From CAWGMT01 sp963823675 (lineage in GTDB: Bacteria > Planctomycetota > Planctomycetia > Isosphaerales > Isosphaeraceae), in contig CAWGMT010000012.1 in assembly GCA_963823675.1 (NCBI GenBank), positions 186,001-250,000 on the forward strand: a stretch of DNA of 64,000 nt. The letters are read 5' to 3'. The position numbers and the translations under genes were made by a program. Positions 18,581 to 27,667 of the stretch are shown here, one piece after another. Each line of letters starts with the position of its first letter. Positions within the stretch are counted from its first letter, which is position 1. Under the pieces are notes generated by a model. That model ran no database searches, had not been told where the DNA came from, and worked only from the letters and a program-made list of their open reading frames with translations.

Positions 18581-18628
18581 TGTCTTTCGCTTCGCGAAAG
18601 CACGCCCTTCCGCGGAGCGAAAGGCGAC
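18581..18628. repeat. REP-like palindromic repeat, copy B, between kdpB and kdpC
   Basis: The unit CTTTCGCTTCGCGAAAG, then CACGCCCTTC, then CGCGGAGCGAAAGGCGAC mirrors the repeat at 6459-6508. It sits in the gap of about 90 bp between kdpB and kdpC, inside the operon, where it could act as an mRNA stability element (inference). Confidence 0.6.
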
Positions 18629-18645
18629 CATGATTCAACTTCACC

Positions 18646-20783
18646 TCAGCCGAACCCCATCAAGGTCAGGAGCGGGTCGATGGCCATGTCGATGAGCTTG
18701 ATGCCAATAAACGGGGCGATGACACCTCCCAGGCCGTAGAAGAGCAAGTTACGCCGCAACAAGGCGCTCGCGCCGACAGGACGGTACGTGACCCCGCGCA
18801 AGGCGATCGGAATCAAGAGCGGAATGATTACGGCATTGAAGATGACGGCCGAGAGGATGGCCGACTGGCGCCGCCCTGGCTGGCCAGACCCATGAGGTCG
18901 ATGGCTCGTAGCGAAGCCAGCGACTCGAAACCGACGAACATCGCCGGGATGACCGCGAAGTACTTGGCGAGGTCGTTGGCGATCGAGAATGTGGTCAGTG
19001 CGCCACGCGTCATGAGGAGCTGTTTGCCGATCTCGACGACCTCGATGAGCTTGGTGGGGTCGCTGTCGAGGTCGACCATGTTGCCGGCCTCCTTGGCGGC
19101 CTGGGTTCCCGAGTTCATGGCGACGCCGATATCGGCCTGGGCCAGAGCGGGCGCGTCGTTGGTGCCGTCGCCCATCATGGCCACGAGTTTGCCGCCAGTC
19201 TGCTCCTTGCGGATGTAGGCGAGCTTGGCCTCGGGAGTGGCCTGGGCGATGAAGTCGTCGACGCCGGCCAGGTCGGCGATCGCCTTGGCGGTGAGCGGGT
19301 TGTCGCCCGTAACCATCACGACCCGCAGGCCCATCTGGCGAAGCCGGGCGAACCGCTCGCTGATGCCCGGCTTGAGAATGTCCTCGAGCTTGATCAGGCC
19401 GATGATCTCGTCGTTGAGCGTGACGGCCAGAGGGGTCGCGCCGTGACTGGCGATGGAGGCGACCGTGTCCTCGAAACCGTCGGGCAATTCGCAGCCGTGC
19501 TCCAGGGCGCCCTGCGCGATCGTGTCGGGCGCGCCCTTGCGAATCTTGACGCCGTCGGGCAAATCGATGCCGCTCATCCGGGTCTGGGCGGTGAACTCGA
19601 CGAACCGGCTGCCGGGCGAAGCTTCCAGTTCGAGCCCGAAATCGCGTCGCGCCAGCTCGACGATGCTCTTGCCCTCAGGGGTCGTGTCGGCCAGCGACGC
19701 CATGGCCGCCATCCGGCCCACCTCGCGGTCAGTGATCGCCCGCATGGGAACGAAGAGCGTCGCGCGGCGATTTCCCAGCGTGATGGTCCCCGTCTTGTCC
19801 AAGAGCAAGGTATCGACGTCGCCGGCAACCTCCACGGCCTTGCCGCTCTTGGCGATCAGGTTGGCCGCCAGAGCACGATCCATGCCGGCAATCCCGATCG
19901 CCGCCAGCAGGGCCCCGATCGTGGTGGGAATCAGGCAGACGAGTAACGCGATCAGGGTCGGGATGTCGAGCGTGATGCCGAAATACTGGGCCATCGGATA
20001 GAGCGTGGCCGTGACGATCAGAAAGATCAGCGAGAACGCCGCCAGGACGATGGTCAGCGCGATTTCGTTGGGGGTCTTCTGCCTCGACGCCCCTTCCACC
20101 AGGGCGATCATCCGGTCGAGAAAGCTCTCGCCCGCCCCCGCGGTCACCTCGACGATGATCCGGTCCGAGAGCACGCGCGTGCCGCCGGTGACGCCCGAGT
20201 GATCACCTCCCGCTTCCCGGATCACGGGCGCGCTTTCGCCCGTGATGGCCGACTCGTCGACCGAGGCCAGTCCCTCGATGATCTCGCCGTCGGCGGGAAT
20301 GATCTGTCCGGCCTCGACCACGACCCGGTCGCCCATCTTGAGCTCGGTGGAGGAGATCTCGACCGTCTCGCCCGACGACTCGAGACGATACGCGATCGTG
20401 TCCTGCCGCGTCGCGCGCAGACTCTGCGCCTGAGCCTTGCCGCGCGCTTCCGCCAGGGCTTCGGCGAAGTTGGCGAAGAGCACCGTCAAGAGCAAGAGGA
20501 TCGCCAGGGCCGCCTGGTAAAGAATCAGACCGAGCGACGCCCCGTGGGCGATCGACTCAACGACGATCAGGGTCGTGAGTACCCAGCCCGCCTCAACCAG
20601 GAACATGACCGGATTGCGCGCCATGTGTCGCGGGTTGAGCATCACAAAAGATCGCAAAGTGGCCATCCGGACCAGGGCCGGCTCGAACAGCTTCAGTCGC
20701 CGTGTCTGGCGCCGGTGGAGCTTCATGGCCTGCACGTCGGGTGCTGATCGTTCCGGAGGCCGTGTGGGTGTGGCGAGTGTCAT
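18646..20783 (-). CDS. kdpB: Potassium-transporting P-type ATPase subunit B, frameshifted near the 3' end as sequenced
   Basis: KdpB is the P-type ATPase subunit that powers KdpA. Visible motifs are the phosphorylation site LLLDKTGTITLG, the actuator TGES (AITGESAPV), MVTGDNPLTAKA and GDGTNDAPALAQADIGVAM, plus seven membrane helices. The initial frame ends in an aberrant tail at 18828. The conserved last segment (SAILSAVIFNAVIIPLLIPIAL, then LLRRNLLFYGLGGVIAPFIGIKLID) lies in the next frame and stops at TGA 18646-18648. A single missing base near 18866 explains the break. The start codon overlaps the kdpA stop (ATGA), giving translational coupling. Confidence 0.9.
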
Positions 20784-22513
20784 CGCGGTGAATTCCTGAG
20801 ATGGTCTGCGACCGGGCCGAGTACGACCGCCGGCATGAAAGCCAGCGCACCAACCAGGAGAACTGTGCCCAGGAGCATGATGGCGAATGTCAGGTTGTTG
20901 GTGAGGAGCGTTCCCGACGTGAGCGGCGTCCGCTTCTTCTCGGCGAGGAAGCCCGCGATGGCGATGGGGAACAAGAGCGCGGGAAATCGGCCCAGGAGCA
21001 AGACAATGCCGGTCGCGATGTTCCAGGCGGGGTTATTGTCCGAGAGGCCCTCGAAGCCCGACCCGTTGTTGGCGGCTGCCGACGCAAACTCGTAAAGGAT
21101 CTCGCTGAAGCCATGCGGGCCGGGGTTCGCAACAGTCTTGGCACCCCAGTCGGTGGCGGCGAAGAGCGCGGAGCCGCTGGTGATGAGCAAGGGGTGGATC
21201 AGGATCGCCAGCATGGCCAGCTTGACCTCCCGGGCCTCGATCTTCTTGCCCAGGTATTCGGGCGTCCTGCCCACCATCAGCCCGGCGATGAAGACGGCCG
21301 TGATGACGTACATCAGCATGTTCAAGAAGCCCGCGCCGATGCCGCTGAAATCGACGTTGAGCATCATGAGCGCCATCGGGACCAGGCCCCCGATCGGCTG
21401 GAAGCTGTCGTGCATCGAATTGACCGAGCCGTTGGAGGTGGCCGTCGTCACGGCCGCCCATGTTGCCGAGGCGACCGGCCCTATCCGCACCTCCTTGCCC
21501 TCGAGGTTACCCGTCTGCTGCACGGGCAGCGTGCGAATCGCGGCGTTGGGCGCGGTCTCGGTCAGGATGGCGATGCCCGCACCGACCACGAGCATCGCCA
21601 GCATGACGCCGAAAATCACCGCGGCGTGGGCGCGATCGCCGATCAGCCGGCCGAACATTACGATCGACGCCATGGGGATGATGATGATCGCCATCACCTC
21701 GACGATATTGCTGAACGGAGTGGGGTTTTCGAAGGGGTGGGCCGAGTTGGGGCCGAAGAAGCCTCCGCCGTTGGTGCCGAGCTGCTTGATGGCGACCTCG
21801 GCGGCCACGGGGCCCACGGCGATGGTCTGGCCGGCCGGCTCGATGGTGTGCGACTGAACGGCACCGTCCAGAGTCATCGGCACTCCAGCAGGCACGAGCA
21901 GGATGGCCGTCACCACCGAGAGCGGTACGAGCACGAACACTAGACTGCGGATAGTATCCAGGTAAAAGTCGCCCAGGTCGCGCTGACCGCGTAGGCCCCT
22001 GATCACGGCCAGCATCGCTGCCAGCCCGCACGCGGGCGTGACGAACTGGAGCCAGACGATTGTCCCGAGCTGGCTGAAGTAAGAAAGATGCTGCTCGCCC
22101 GAATAATGTTGCTGGTTGGTATTCGTGACGAACGAGCAGATAGTATGGAAGATCACTCCCGTGTCGGCGCCCGGATGATCGATCCCGGATGTATCCTTGT
22201 ATCCCACTGACGCCAGCGAGCCCTTCTGGTCAGGGTTCAAGGGTAGCAGACTCTGGGCCGAGAGCAGCAGGAACGAAATCACGAACAGAGCCAGGTTGAA
22301 CGTCAAAAGCGAGAAGGAATAACGCTTCCAACCCATGTGCTCGGGCTCGCGCCGGCCCAATAGCCGCATCAGATAGATGGGGACTCTGTCCAGCCCCTTG
22401 CCCACCGCTTGCGCCGGCGGGTGAAGCGCATGGGCCATCCACCAGCCCAGGGGCACCGAGCCGACGATCGGCAAACCGATTGCCCAGAATGGATGAAGAT
22501 ACGCAAGATCCAC
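20780..22513 (-). CDS. kdpA: Potassium-transporting ATPase subunit A
   Basis: KdpA is the potassium-selective channel-like subunit. Its four selectivity loops can be seen: TNTNQQHYSGEQHLS, GTNGGGFFGPNSAHPFENP, TATSNGSVNSMHDSFQPIGG and NNGSGFEGLSDNNP, set among ten hydrophobic helices. The length (about 577 residues) is normal. The GTG at 22513 is preferred over the TTG at 22522 because GGGAG then sits nine bases upstream. The 3' end overlaps kdpB by four bases. Confidence 0.92.
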   Translation of the reverse strand: MDLAYLHPFWAIGLPIVGSVPLGWWMAHALHPPAQAVGKGLDRVPIYLMRLLGRREPEHMGWKRYSFSLLTFNLALFVISFLLLSAQSLLPLNPDQKGSLASVGYKDTSGIDHPGADTGVIFHTICSFVTNTNQQHYSGEQHLSYFSQLGTIVWLQFVTPACGLAAMLAVIRGLRGQRDLGDFYLDTIRSLVFVLVPLSVVTAILLVPAGVPMTLDGAVQSHTIEPAGQTIAVGPVAAEVAIKQLGTNGGGFFGPNSAHPFENPTPFSNIVEVMAIIIIPMASIVMFGRLIGDRAHAAVIFGVMLAMLVVGAGIAILTETAPNAAIRTLPVQQTGNLEGKEVRIGPVASATWAAVTTATSNGSVNSMHDSFQPIGGLVPMALMMLNVDFSGIGAGFLNMLMYVITAVFIAGLMVGRTPEYLGKKIEAREVKLAMLAILIHPLLITSGSALFAATDWGAKTVANPGPHGFSEILYEFASAAANNGSGFEGLSDNNPAWNIATGIVLLLGRFPALLFPIAIAGFLAEKKRTPLTSGTLLTNNLTFAIMLLGTVLLVGALAFMPAVVLGPVADHLRNSPR

Positions 22514-22548
22514 GTGACACAACTCCCAGAGGTTTAGCCAAGCGGCGA

Positions 22549-22629
22549 TCAGAATTTGTCGGGGCGAATCATCACATAGCCCAGGTAAGCGAGCGCAACC
22601 AACGCCAAAAAGCCAGTCAGGTAGAGCAC
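22549..22629 (-). CDS. kdpF: Potassium-transporting ATPase subunit F
   Basis: The 26-residue single-span peptide reads VLYLTGFLALVALAYLGYVM and then IRPDKF; the ending (R/K)P(E/D)(K/R)F is the KdpF hallmark. KdpF stabilises the KdpABC complex. The GTG at 22629 has GGGAG eight bases upstream. It lies 35 bp before kdpA. Confidence 0.88.
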   Translation of the reverse strand: MLYLTGFLALVALAYLGYVMIRPDKF

Positions 22630-22645
22630 GGTCTCGACTCCCAGA

Positions 22646-22729
22646 TTACAAGTGGTCGCACGCGACGACGAGGGCGAAGAAGAGCCCGAAGAATGCTACT
22701 CCCAAAGCAAGTGTTGCGAGAGCCATCAT
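22646..22729 (-). CDS. 27-residue single-span membrane peptide upstream of kdpF
   Basis: From the double ATG at 22729 the frame reads MMALATLALGVAFFGLFFAL and then VVACDHL, one transmembrane helix with a short ACDHL tail. GAGGA lies eight bases upstream, and the ATGATGA overlaps the stop of the response regulator, so it should be translated with it. Short peptides ending in ACDxL are found in front of kdpF in some operons (from memory of such loci); the role is unknown. Confidence 0.65.
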   Translation of the reverse strand: MMALATLALGVAFFGLFFALVVACDHL

Positions 22730-23373
22730 GAACGTGTTCCTCGAGAGCCGGAAGGAAACCAGTCGCGCAGGATGCGGAACGACCCGTGCAGCTCTTGCTC
22801 CTTGAGCGTCTCGAGCCGGCCCAGAAGCTCGTGGGCCTCCTTGGAGCCCGGATCGAGAGCGATGATCTCACGCAGCAGCGGCTCGGCCTCGCTGAACTGC
22901 CCCAGATTCAAGGCCCGCTTGGCGCGGGCGAGGTCGAAGGACATTCGCTTGGTGTGATCGGCCGGCTCGGCGGTCGGCTTTGGCCGCGCGGCCGATTCGA
23001 CGGCCTGCCGCTCGATGACTTCGGCGACGACCCGTCGCAGCGCGTCGGGCGTGATCGGCTTGGTGAGGAAGTCGATCGCGCCCAGCTTCATGGCCTCGAC
23101 CGCATCGTGGATGCTGCCGTGGGCCGTCAGCATCACCACGGGGACGGTGTTGCCCGCGGAGCGCAGGCGGCGGAGAAGCTCCATGCCATCCATCTTGGGC
23201 ATTTTGAGGTCGAGCAAGATCAGCGAGCAGGGCGTATCGCGCATTCGCTTGAGAGCAGCCTCCCCCTCCTCGGCTTCGACGACCGCATAGCCGGCCGACG
23301 CGAGCGCGGTCTGGAGCACCAGTCGCACGTTGGGTTCGTCGTCCACGATCAGGATGGTTTTTGGGGTTTGCAT
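22726..23373 (-). CDS. Response regulator with receiver domain and C-terminal TPR-like helices
   Basis: Residues 1-120 form a CheY-like receiver: TILIVDDEPNVRLVL, phosphoacceptor in LILLDLKMPKMDG, VVMLTAHGS and FLTKPI. The tail (FDLARAKRALNLGQFSEAEPLLREIIALDPGSKEAHELLGRLETL) is a TPR-type helical pair. There is no DNA-binding domain, so this is not KdpE; output is probably by protein contact. Its first 25 bases overlap the 3' end of the histidine kinase, and its stop overlaps the next small gene. The arrangement ties it to the kdp operon. Confidence 0.85.
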   Translation of the reverse strand: MQTPKTILIVDDEPNVRLVLQTALASAGYAVVEAEEGEAALKRMRDTPCSLILLDLKMPKMDGMELLRRLRSAGNTVPVVMLTAHGSIHDAVEAMKLGAIDFLTKPITPDALRRVVAEVIERQAVESAARPKPTAEPADHTKRMSFDLARAKRALNLGQFSEAEPLLREIIALDPGSKEAHELLGRLETLKEQELHGSFRILRDWFPSGSRGTRS

Positions 23374-25234
23374 GTCACTCGGCTTTCCGTCAGATAGGCG
23401 GCAAGCGGGTCAGGGCCGGCAGGCAGGGTGAAGGTGAACCTGGTCCCTTTGCCGGGCGCGCTTCGGACCTCGATCTCGCCGCCGTGGGCCAGGACGATTT
23501 CACGCACGATGGCCAGGCCGAGACCGGCGCCGCCCTGGTGCCGCGACGTCGGTATCCGGTAGAACTTCTCGAAGACCCGCGGCAGCTCTGCGGCGGGAAT
23601 GCCCTCGCCGCTATCCTCCACCGCGAAGTGCACCCGCTCGCCCTGGGCGGCGGCCTCGATGCGGATCGTCCCGCCGCGCGCGGTGTGCTGGATCGCGTTG
23701 ACGATCAGATTGTCGAAGACATGCTCGATCCGGTCGTGATCCACCAGGACCTCCGGCAGATCGCCGTCGAGCTGAGTCTCGATCGCGATCCCGGCATTCG
23801 CCGCGCGCGACCGGACCCGGTCCAGAGCGCCTTCGACGAGAGCCAACACCGTCTGCGGCTGCAGATCGAGCTTGACGCGGCCCTGCTCGATCCGGGTCAA
23901 ATCGAGCAGGTCGTTGATCATGGCCAGAATGCGGTCGGAGTCTTGCCGGGCGGCCAGCAAGAGCTCGAGCTGCTTGGGATTGAGCGGCCCTACGACTTCC
24001 TCCAGGAGGAGGTGGATCGCCATCTGTACGCTGGTCAGCGGCGTCTTGAGCTCATGGCTGACCGTCAACACCATGTCGCTCTTGAGCCGGTCGAGCAAAT
24101 GAAATTTGGTCACGTCGAGAAGCGCGACGGCGGCGCCCAGAAGCTCATCGGGGTCGGTTCGGATCGCGACGACCCGCGGCAGGAAGTACCGCTCCTGACC
24201 GGCGTCGTAAAGCGCGATTGCCTGTTCCAGGCTATGGGGCAGGTGGTCTCCCCGCCCCGCGAGCACGTCGTTGATCAGCGATCGCAGCGGCAAGGCCGGA
24301 TACCACGGAACCGGCGGCTCGGTCAACGGCACGACGCCCAGGAGTCGCCTCGCGGCCGGGTTGGCCTGGGCAACCGAACCGACCGGGTCCACGACCACGA
24401 CCGGATCGGGAAACGAGTCGATGGTCGCCTGGGCTGTCTTCTGGGCGCGAAGCAAACGCGCCGAGCCGGCTTGCCGATATTCGCGCAAGGTCCGCGCCAT
24501 CTCGTTGAACGCGGCCGTCAGGTCCCCTAGCTCATCGCGCGACACGGCCGGAACGAGCTGGTCAAGCGCGCCCGGGCCATCGCGCGGGCCCCATCGGTGA
24601 CCGCGTGGATCGGCGCCAGGATCTTCCGGCTCATATAGAGCGCGGCCGATACCGACAGCACGACGGCGAAGAGCAAGGCGGCGATCATGAGCCGCACCGA
24701 GCTCCGCGCGTTGGTCCGCGCGCGCAGATCCATCGCCGTCATGTTGTCTTGATTGAGGATCAAGATCTGATCGGCCGCTCGGCGAATCTTGTTGAACGTC
24801 GGCTCCAGCTCGTAGAAATAGAGGTTGATGCGCTCTTGCTTCTTTGCTGTAGGAAGGGAAAAGAATCGCTCTGCCGCGACGAGATACCCGCGCATCTGGC
24901 GATCGAGCTCGTCCGCTTGCTCCTGTTCTCCCGGCACCGTGATATTGCCCTGTTCGATGCGCAGATTCTCCTCGAATCGCGGCCGATTGTCATCGAACTG
25001 CTGTCGCCCCCGCTCTTCTTTGCCCCCGACCGCGAACAGCAGACCGGAGTCCATCCGCTCGATGGCTTCATTCATCTTCTCGGCCGCCAGGATGCTCCGG
25101 TAGTTCTCGCGAAGAATGACATCGATGTTTCCGCCCAGCCTGTAAAACATAACGATCGCCCACAGGCCCAGGCCGACTAAGAGCGCCAACGTCGGCAGGC
25201 TACCCATCAAGAGCTTCGTCTGGAGGGTCTTCAC
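23349..25234 (-). CDS. Membrane sensor histidine kinase (HAMP-PAS-HisKA-HATPase) of the kdp locus, frameshifted as sequenced
   Basis: The N-terminus has a membrane helix (LLMGSLPTLALLVGLGLWAI), a helical sensor region of about 150 residues and a second helix (LMIAALLFAVVLSVSAALYM), then a HAMP linker. A PAS domain follows (IDSFPDPVVVVDPVGSVAQANPAA), then the phosphoacceptor histidine in SHELKTPLTSV, N-box FDNLIVNAIQHT, G1 VEDSGEGIP and G2 GGAGLGLAIVREI. The two halves lie in different frames, and one missing base near 24573 in a CCCGGG tract joins ARAMARG to ALDQLVPAVSRDELGDL. The GTG at 25234 has AAGGA eight bases upstream. It overlaps the downstream response regulator. Confidence 0.82.
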
Positions 25235-25487
25235 GGCGAGCGTCCTTACACGAATACTTTGGCGAATGTTGTGCCGTTTGGCCGGCGAACTGGTGGGCGG
25301 TCCTAAAGCTCTTTGATCACTTGCGATCCGACAAACGCCCCGCTGGCCCGGATTCGTTCTTAGCCTGGCACCGTTGCAAATTGCAAGCTCCGGCTTGGGG
25401 CCATGATGCATTTTGCACGAATCGTGTGCGCAAAACTTGCCGGACCATTCTCCGGCCCCGCACGAAAGTGGATTCGGCGAATGCATC

Positions 25488-25550
25488 ATTGTGGTGCAGG
25501 CGTCCCGCCTGCGGTTCCCCTTCCGGCAGGCGGGACGCCTGCACCACAAT
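25488..25550. repeat. 25-bp perfect inverted repeat (long hairpin) between regulator and kinase genes
   Basis: The arms at 25488-25512 and 25526-25550 are exact complements around a 13-base loop; the core is GCAGGCGTCCCGCCTGC. It lies in the 357-bp gap between the NtrC-type gene and the histidine kinase on the same strand. It could terminate or attenuate transcription, or be a REP-type mobile palindrome. Nearby, TTTTGCAC...GTGTGCGCAAAA (about 25412-25434) forms a second, weaker dyad. Confidence 0.75.
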
Positions 25551-25591
25551 TGGCAAAGTCATCTTGGCGCGGTCCCTTCTGGCCAGGCCCA

Positions 25592-26941
25592 TTACAGGCC
25601 AAGTTGCTTCCGCTTGCGGTAGAGCGTGCTGGGGTCGATGCCCAGGATTCGGGCCGCGTCTTCTCGACTGGGGGCCCGCTCCAGGATCAGGCGGATGTGT
25701 TCGGTCTCGAGTCGCTCGAGGGCGACGGGCTGGCCGACCTCCACTAGGGGCGTGGCGGAAGGTGGCTCGCGTCCCGTACGGTCGCCGACGCGTTCTGGCA
25801 GATCGCCGCGGGCGATCAGCGGCGTGGTCGCGAAGATCCCCGCTCGCTCGATCGCGTTGCGCAGCTCGCGGAGGTTTCCGGGCCAGGGATACCGGAGCAT
25901 GGCCTGCCGGGCGTCTTCGGTGAAGCCGTCGATTTTCTTGCCGAGCTGGCCGGCCAGGAACGAGAGCAGGTGCTCGGCCAGCGAGAGCAAGTCGGTTCGG
26001 TCGCGCAGTGGCGGCATCGTGAGCTCGACGACGTTGAGACGAAAGAGCAGGTCTTCGCGAAACGCACCCTCGGCGGCCGCGGCATCCAGATCGCGATTCG
26101 TCGCCGCGATCAGCCGCACGTCGGCTGTCCGCGTCCGGGTCTCACCGACCCGTTCGTAACGCCTTTCTTGCAGGAACCGGAGCAGCTTGGGCTGAAGCGG
26201 CAGGGGAAGATCGCCAACCTCGTCGAGGAAGAGCGTGCCCGCTTCGGCCGCAGCAACCTTGCCATCGGTATCACTGATCGCGCCGGTGAACGAGCCGCGG
26301 GCGTGGCCGAAGAGCACGCTCTCGAGCAAGTCGGCGTTCAAGCTCGGGCAACTGATGGTCACGAACGGGCCTCTGGCGCGCCGGCTCCAGGCGTGGATCG
26401 CGTGCGCCAGCACCCCCTTGCCGGTACCGCTCTCGCCGCACAAGAGCACGGCCGCTTCGGTCGCGGCCACCTTCCGGGCCTGCTCCAGAACATCTCGCAC
26501 GGCCGGGTCGCCGCCGTCCAAGGCCACCTCCGGAAACTCGTGACGGATCTGTTCCTCCAGCTCGGTCAGCCGGTTCTGCAACGACCGATGGCGCCCGATG
26601 CGCTCCAGGACCGCGCGGATCTGGCCGGGCGTGAACGGCTTGGGCAGGTAGTCAAAAGCCCCGCGCCGCATCGCATCGACCGCGCTGTCGATGCTGGCAT
26701 AAGCCGTCACGATCACCACCGCGACGCGGGACGACGCCGACGCGATGGCGTCGAGCAGATCGAGCCCAGATTCCTCGCCCAGCCGAAGATCGACGAACGC
26801 CAGATCGAAGCTCGATCGCGCGATCAATCGCAGCGCCTGCGAAGCATTCGCGGCCTCCTCCACCGAACCGCCAAACGTCTCCAGGGCAACCCGCAGCGTT
26901 TTCCGGATGTTGGGTTCGTCGTCAACGATCAAAATGCGCAT
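25592..26941 (-). CDS. NtrC-family sigma-54-dependent response regulator
   Basis: The 449-residue protein has a receiver domain (RILIVDDEPNIRKTL, LAFVDLRLGEESGLD, FDYLPKPF), an AAA+ central domain with Walker A GESGTGKG, the sigma-54 contact loop GSFTGA (GAFTGA with Ala to Ser), Walker B TLFLDEVGDLP and the arginine-finger region FREDLLFRLNV. The C-terminal Fis-type helix-turn-helix ends DAARILGIDPSTLYRKRKQLGL. It activates sigma-54 promoters when phosphorylated. Its partner is plausibly the histidine kinase 360 bp downstream. The ATG at 26941 (MRILIVDD) is the clear start. Confidence 0.9.
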   Translation of the reverse strand: MRILIVDDEPNIRKTLRVALETFGGSVEEAANASQALRLIARSSFDLAFVDLRLGEESGLDLLDAIASASSRVAVVIVTAYASIDSAVDAMRRGAFDYLPKPFTPGQIRAVLERIGRHRSLQNRLTELEEQIRHEFPEVALDGGDPAVRDVLEQARKVAATEAAVLLCGESGTGKGVLAHAIHAWSRRARGPFVTISCPSLNADLLESVLFGHARGSFTGAISDTDGKVAAAEAGTLFLDEVGDLPLPLQPKLLRFLQERRYERVGETRTRTADVRLIAATNRDLDAAAAEGAFREDLLFRLNVVELTMPPLRDRTDLLSLAEHLLSFLAGQLGKKIDGFTEDARQAMLRYPWPGNLRELRNAIERAGIFATTPLIARGDLPERVGDRTGREPPSATPLVEVGQPVALERLETEHIRLILERAPSREDAARILGIDPSTLYRKRKQLGL

Positions 26942-27104
26942 GTAAGAAGTCGCGGGCAACTTCGCAATAGCAAGTGGTGTTCCGGTAGTCAATCGCAACC
27001 AGCGCACCCTTGGGAGTTACTATCGCGAATCGGTTAGGTGGCAACCAGCGAGAAACCAGCAAATGAGACACGACCTGAAGCCAAACGCCTCGCGCGTGGA
27101 ACTC

Positions 27105-27191
27105 ATACTAACCCGACGCGCAAGCAAACGCCCTATCTTTATACTAACCCGACGCGTGAGCGAGGGCGCTCTCTTATACTAACCCGACGCG
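27105..27191. repeat. Three tandem copies of a 16-bp motif at 35-36 bp period
   Basis: ATACTAACCCGACGCG is exact in all three copies (27105-27120, 27141-27156, 27176-27191). The intervening 19-20 bases are related (CAAGC..., TGAGCGAGGGCG...) rather than unique, which argues against a CRISPR array. Confidence 0.75.
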
Positions 27192-27217
27192 CAGGTTTTG
27201 GTGTTGCGCTGTTTGCC

Positions 27218-27463
27218 GCCCCGCAGGGGCAACCACATACCAGCCCAGGAAACGCCCTGTGGGAGAGGCGGAATTGAACCAAGCATGAGCCCTGAAAGGG
27301 CGGCACAATCGAAGAACTCGCCGATGGCTCAATCCCTAGTCAAAAACCTCGTCCATCTCGTGTATGCGAGACGTTTCGCCCTTACAGGGCTCGGACGTTC
27401 TGGTCCGAACCAGCGTAGCCAGGGCGTTGCCCTGGGCTGATTTGTTGCGGCCCCTTCGGGGCC
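27218..27463. repeat. Cluster of five GC-rich hairpins
   Basis: GCCCCGCAGGGGC (27218), GCCCTGAAAGGGC (27289), GCCCTTACAGGGC (27378), CCAGGGCGTTGCCCTGG (27419) and GGCCCCTTCGGGGCC (27449) are all perfect or near-perfect stems with 3-5 base loops. This dense cluster resembles the palindromic intergenic repeats scattered in planctomycete genomes. Confidence 0.65.
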
Positions 27464-27667
27464 AAGCCGAAAACAGCGCAACACCAAAACGCGCAAGCGA
27501 CGGCCGCATTTTCCCGAGCCGAAGCAATCTCCGGATATGTACGTCGAGCCCACCCTCGCTTGCGCGTCGGATTAGCGTGAACACGGCCGTCGCATCCCTC
27601 ACTGTCCCGGCATCTCGAAAAGGGCGATACTCCCCACGCAGCCCCACAGGAAGAATCGACCCGCGAA

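Larger units (their letters stand above)
26942..27667. other. Repeat-rich intergenic region of about 725 bp
   Basis: No gene is supported. A 16-base motif ATACTAACCCGACGCG occurs at 27105, 27141 and 27176 (spacing 36 and 35), each followed by a C/T-rich variable stretch. Downstream are five GC-clamped hairpins, listed separately. The 5' part must hold the promoter of the NtrC-type gene. Confidence 0.6.

Noticed and set aside
18828..18900. Programmed ribosomal frameshift in kdpB
   Set aside because: There is no slippery heptamer or downstream structure, and several neighbouring genes show similar indels, so sequence error or mutation is simpler.
20801..21943. Long plus-strand frame opposite kdpA/kdpB
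   Set aside because: It is antisense to clearly conserved genes and rich in Arg/His/Gly as expected for a GC-driven shadow frame. The same applies to the frames opposite GH16-M64, the histidine kinase, DUF1501 and the decarboxylase.
22726..23373. KdpE response regulator
   Set aside because: It has no OmpR-type winged-helix output domain; the C-terminus is TPR-like.
25235..25591. Sigma-54 promoter in front of the histidine kinase
   Set aside because: TGGCAC and TTGCA words occur near 25365-25385, but their spacing does not fit GG-N10-GC in either orientation.
27105..27191. Three regularly spaced repeats resembling a mini CRISPR array
   Set aside because: The repeat is only 16 bp, the intervening sequences are related to one another, there are only three units and no cas genes are in the window.
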